From: Bacteroidota bacterium
GTDB lineage: Bacteria; Bacteroidota; Bacteroidia; JAADEI01
Assembly (NCBI GenBank): GCA_024280615.1
Contig: JAJRPU010000043.1
Coordinates: 1 to 8,742, forward strand
DNA: 8,742 bases
Direction of reading: 5' to 3'
Shown: positions 6,368 to 8,742 of the stretch, in pieces
How the letters are laid out: every line of letters starts with the position of its first letter
Position numbering within the stretch: the stretch's first letter is position 1
The notes under the pieces: model-generated
What the model saw: the letters and a program-made list of their open reading frames with translations, nothing else
Told to the model about the DNA's origin: nothing
Database searches by the model: none
Translations under genes and position numbers: made by a program

Positions 6368-8611
6368 TTGCTGAATAAGGTTTTTGAGGAACTTGGTGAC
6401 CTGCTCACTAAACACACACTGTCAATACTGCTTCTTTTTGTTATTGTTCTGAGCGTTCTCTCGGTTAAAGTCCCATCGCTCAGAATAAAACACGACCTTC
6501 AGGATTACTTTCCCCGAGAACACACTGTTTATTCCAGTCTTGAAGATTTATGGCGTTCATTTGGCAGGGATGATAACTTCCTGCTCATTGCCGTCCCGTC
6601 ACACTCCGGAACAGTGGTGGATTCAATATATCTAGAAACCTTAAAGGAACTAACTGTTGCACTGCGGAAGATAGAGGGTGTCAAGGCTTCTTACAGCATA
6701 GCAACGCTGTTCAAACTGGTACCCGTCTCAGGAGGCTGGATTCAACTACCTATCTTCCAAAAGGGAACCCTTGACACTGCATACATCAACAGACAGGACT
6801 TACTTCGGTGGTTCATAAGCACTGATGGGAAAAGTTCCTTGATAGTTCTTCACATTGACGAATCACAGGAGATTAAGCCCCAACAATTCGTTGACTCACT
6901 GATTAGCATATTAAACAATCATGGAATCACTGAGTTTTATGTCCTAGGCAGGGTCTGGACAGAATTCCACTTTCTCAAAACAACGGTTTCAGAACTGGTT
7001 ACATACACTACTCTGGGTGTAATAATACTTGCTGTTTTGATATATCTGTTTTTCTCATCAATTAGGATAGTTATTGGAGTTGTTACCTCTCTCGTGGTTT
7101 CAATTATAGTTACGACTGTGTGGCTTTCGTGGACATCGCCTTTCCTACCCGCTGTGTCACCAATACTGTTTACAATAATTCTCATCGTGTCTGTTTCAGA
7201 TATGATTCACATAACACACAGGTTTATGAAATCACTTGAGGAAACTAAGGAACTATCACAGGCAATAAAAATAACTCTAAAGGAATCAGGCATAGGTGTT
7301 TTCCTAACAAGCATTACTACGGCATCCGGCTTCCTGGCGTTGATTTTCAATCCCACGCCAGTTATCCAATGGCTGGGCATCCACACTGCTGTTAGTATAA
7401 TACTTGTGTTCCTAACTGTGCTGTTTTTTTATGTTCCCTTAATAGTGATGCTACGTCCCAAGCCCACTAAGGGCAAGTTGTATGTAGCATTGACGAAAGC
7501 AATGGGTGTTTTGTATGAAAGGATTTTGTCATATCGGACCGGAATATGGCTAACTATGACCATCTTAGGAACTTTTCTCATTATCAGCATGGGTGCTTGG
7601 AGGCTTCGTGCCGACACATATTTGCTTGCCGATGTGTCCCGCAAGCATCCTTCACACATCGGGTTCTCATACATAAATGATAATTTCTTAATAGGCAGAT
7701 TTCAAGAATTTATAGTAAAATTCAAACACAATCAAGGGGTCTTAAGTCCCCAAACAATAAAGATTCTTATTGAAATTGAAGAGTCTTTGCGTAAGACATG
7801 GGAACCAAGAGTTGTGGTCAGTCCAGTAGCCATACTGCGATACACTGGCATAGTACATCAAAATGAGTTAGATACTGTGCTACTAAAAAAACAGGAGAAA
7901 AGACTGTTACGCCTTATGCAAAAACTGTTTTTCGCTGTTACGGACAGTTCAGGAAAAATAGCCCGATTCAGGCTGATGATTCCAGAAATGGGAAGTAGAT
8001 ACACACAAAACAAAGTCAATGAAACTATTTCACTTATTAAAAATAATTTCTCGGAAGTTGAGATTATTCCAAGTGGTTTTATTTATGCTTTTGACCACAA
8101 CAATATCTACCTAAGTGATTCATTATGGATGAGCCTTTCCTTCGTTGTATTGCTTTCCCTGATAATTGTTGGATTAATTATGCGAAATTTGATTTTACTT
8201 GCTATTTTTTTGTTTGTGAATGTATTGCCGTTATTTGTTCTTGCTGGAATAATGGGCTTTATGGACATTACCTTGAGGGCAACCACTGCTATGCTGTTCT
8301 CTATCTCTTTCGGCATTGCCGTTGACGATACGACCCATTTACTTAGCAATTTTTACCTATATAGCAGGTTACTAAATCCTGTGGACGCTCTCAAGAAAAC
8401 TTATTACAACACTGCTGTTGCTATGTCCATAACAACCATTGCTATTGTATCTGTGCTGGGAATTCTGCTTACTTCCGATTTTCTTGCAACAAGATACATA
8501 GCAATTTTTCTATCCATCACGTTGCTAAGTGCTACAATACTGGATTTAGTCGCTGTTCCAGTGTTTATAAGGTTGCTTTTAAGCAAACGCAATGAGTTTA
8601 AAAATCGTTAA
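6368..8611 (+). CDS. RND superfamily exporter, MMPL/COG1033 type
   Basis: A 747-residue inner-membrane protein with the duplicated RND plan. TM1 is at about 17-34, with a first periplasmic domain to about 207. TM2-TM6 lie between about 211 and 361, and TM7 at about 390-411. A second periplasmic domain reaches about 585, and TM8-TM12 end near 737. TM4 carries VSDMIHITHRF (Asp278) and TM10 carries GIAVDDTTHLLS (Asp653/654), the acidic positions expected to carry protons in this family. The periplasmic domains are small, as in MMPL or HpnN-like proteins that move lipids and other hydrophobic molecules, rather than AcrB-type drug pumps. The substrate cannot be read from the sequence. The best start is TTG at 6368: no ATG or GTG lies in frame near the N-terminus, and LNKVFEELGDLLTKH matches the usual N-terminus. 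The frame ends in four consecutive stops (8609-8620). Confidence 0.9.
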   Translation: MLNKVFEELGDLLTKHTLSILLLFVIVLSVLSVKVPSLRIKHDLQDYFPREHTVYSSLEDLWRSFGRDDNFLLIAVPSHSGTVVDSIYLETLKELTVALRKIEGVKASYSIATLFKLVPVSGGWIQLPIFQKGTLDTAYINRQDLLRWFISTDGKSSLIVLHIDESQEIKPQQFVDSLISILNNHGITEFYVLGRVWTEFHFLKTTVSELVTYTTLGVIILAVLIYLFFSSIRIVIGVVTSLVVSIIVTTVWLSWTSPFLPAVSPILFTIILIVSVSDMIHITHRFMKSLEETKELSQAIKITLKESGIGVFLTSITTASGFLALIFNPTPVIQWLGIHTAVSIILVFLTVLFFYVPLIVMLRPKPTKGKLYVALTKAMGVLYERILSYRTGIWLTMTILGTFLIISMGAWRLRADTYLLADVSRKHPSHIGFSYINDNFLIGRFQEFIVKFKHNQGVLSPQTIKILIEIEESLRKTWEPRVVVSPVAILRYTGIVHQNELDTVLLKKQEKRLLRLMQKLFFAVTDSSGKIARFRLMIPEMGSRYTQNKVNETISLIKNNFSEVEIIPSGFIYAFDHNNIYLSDSLWMSLSFVVLLSLIIVGLIMRNLILLAIFLFVNVLPLFVLAGIMGFMDITLRATTAMLFSISFGIAVDDTTHLLSNFYLYSRLLNPVDALKKTYYNTAVAMSITTIAIVSVLGILLTSDFLATRYIAIFLSITLLSATILDLVAVPVFIRLLLSKRNEFKNR

Positions 8612-8621
8612 TAATAATAGC

Positions 8622-8742
8622 ATGAGCACTAACACACAACATCAATGGTGGTTTGAAGAGCCTTCTCTGGAAGGAAGACCTCAGAGTGCTATTTTAGTTG
8701 CTTTACAGAGGCGAAACCAGAAGCCTGAAGAGGTTGAAGAAC
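8622..8742 (+). CDS. 5' end of an unidentified gene (40 codons visible)
   Basis: An open frame begins with ATG at 8622, 10 bp after the exporter stop, and runs off the window. The visible N-terminus is hydrophilic (MSTNTQHQWWFEEPSLEGRP at its start), continues with ILVALQRRN, and has no signal peptide or membrane segment, so a cytosolic protein is likely. An in-frame ATG at 8592 would add ten residues and overlap the exporter gene by 20 bp; no Shine-Dalgarno sequence chooses between them. I do not recognise the family. It appears to continue the gene run that starts at pstS. Confidence 0.6.
   Translation, partial: MSTNTQHQWWFEEPSLEGRPQSAILVALQRRNQKPEEVEE

Overview
The window most likely comes from Bacteroidota or a close relative such as Rhodothermota, Ignavibacteriota or Chlorobiota. 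Three things point there. No gene start in the window has a recognisable Shine-Dalgarno sequence. The pstS upstream region carries an exact match to the Bacteroidota -7 promoter element (TAnnTTTG). The CarB and SerC sequences read like Bacteroidota forms, and CarB lacks its C-terminal regulatory domain. The DNA is moderately AT-rich. I see no rRNA, tRNA, CRISPR array, insertion sequence or phage gene.

Region 1 (1-543) is the left edge. It holds the last 50 codons of an unidentified rightward gene, whose stop codon lies inside a perfect 13-bp tandem duplication. A 144-bp gap with two potential stem-loops follows, then a 46-codon gene for a tiny, strongly basic lipoprotein. A 105-bp convergent gap separates that gene from the end of carB.

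Region 2 (544-3354, minus strand) is carB, the large subunit of carbamoyl-phosphate synthetase. Both ATP-grasp halves are complete with their catalytic residues, but the protein stops where the allosteric MGS-like domain would begin. No carA lies in the window.

Region 3 (3355-8742, plus strand) starts from a 105-bp divergent promoter region. It is a tightly packed run of five genes with gaps of 15, 11, 5 and 10 bp, probably one transcription unit. The order is a PstS-type phosphate-binding lipoprotein, an alpha/beta-hydrolase-fold protein that has lost its catalytic residues, phosphoserine aminotransferase (serC), a 12-TM RND/MMPL-type exporter with a probable TTG start, and the first 40 codons of an unidentified gene.

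How these genes work together is not obvious. Two products face the periplasm or outer surface, one spans the inner membrane and one is a cytosolic serine-biosynthesis enzyme. PstS stands without its PstCAB transporter. The best candidates for something new are the catalytically dead hydrolase between pstS and serC, and the small cationic lipoprotein.
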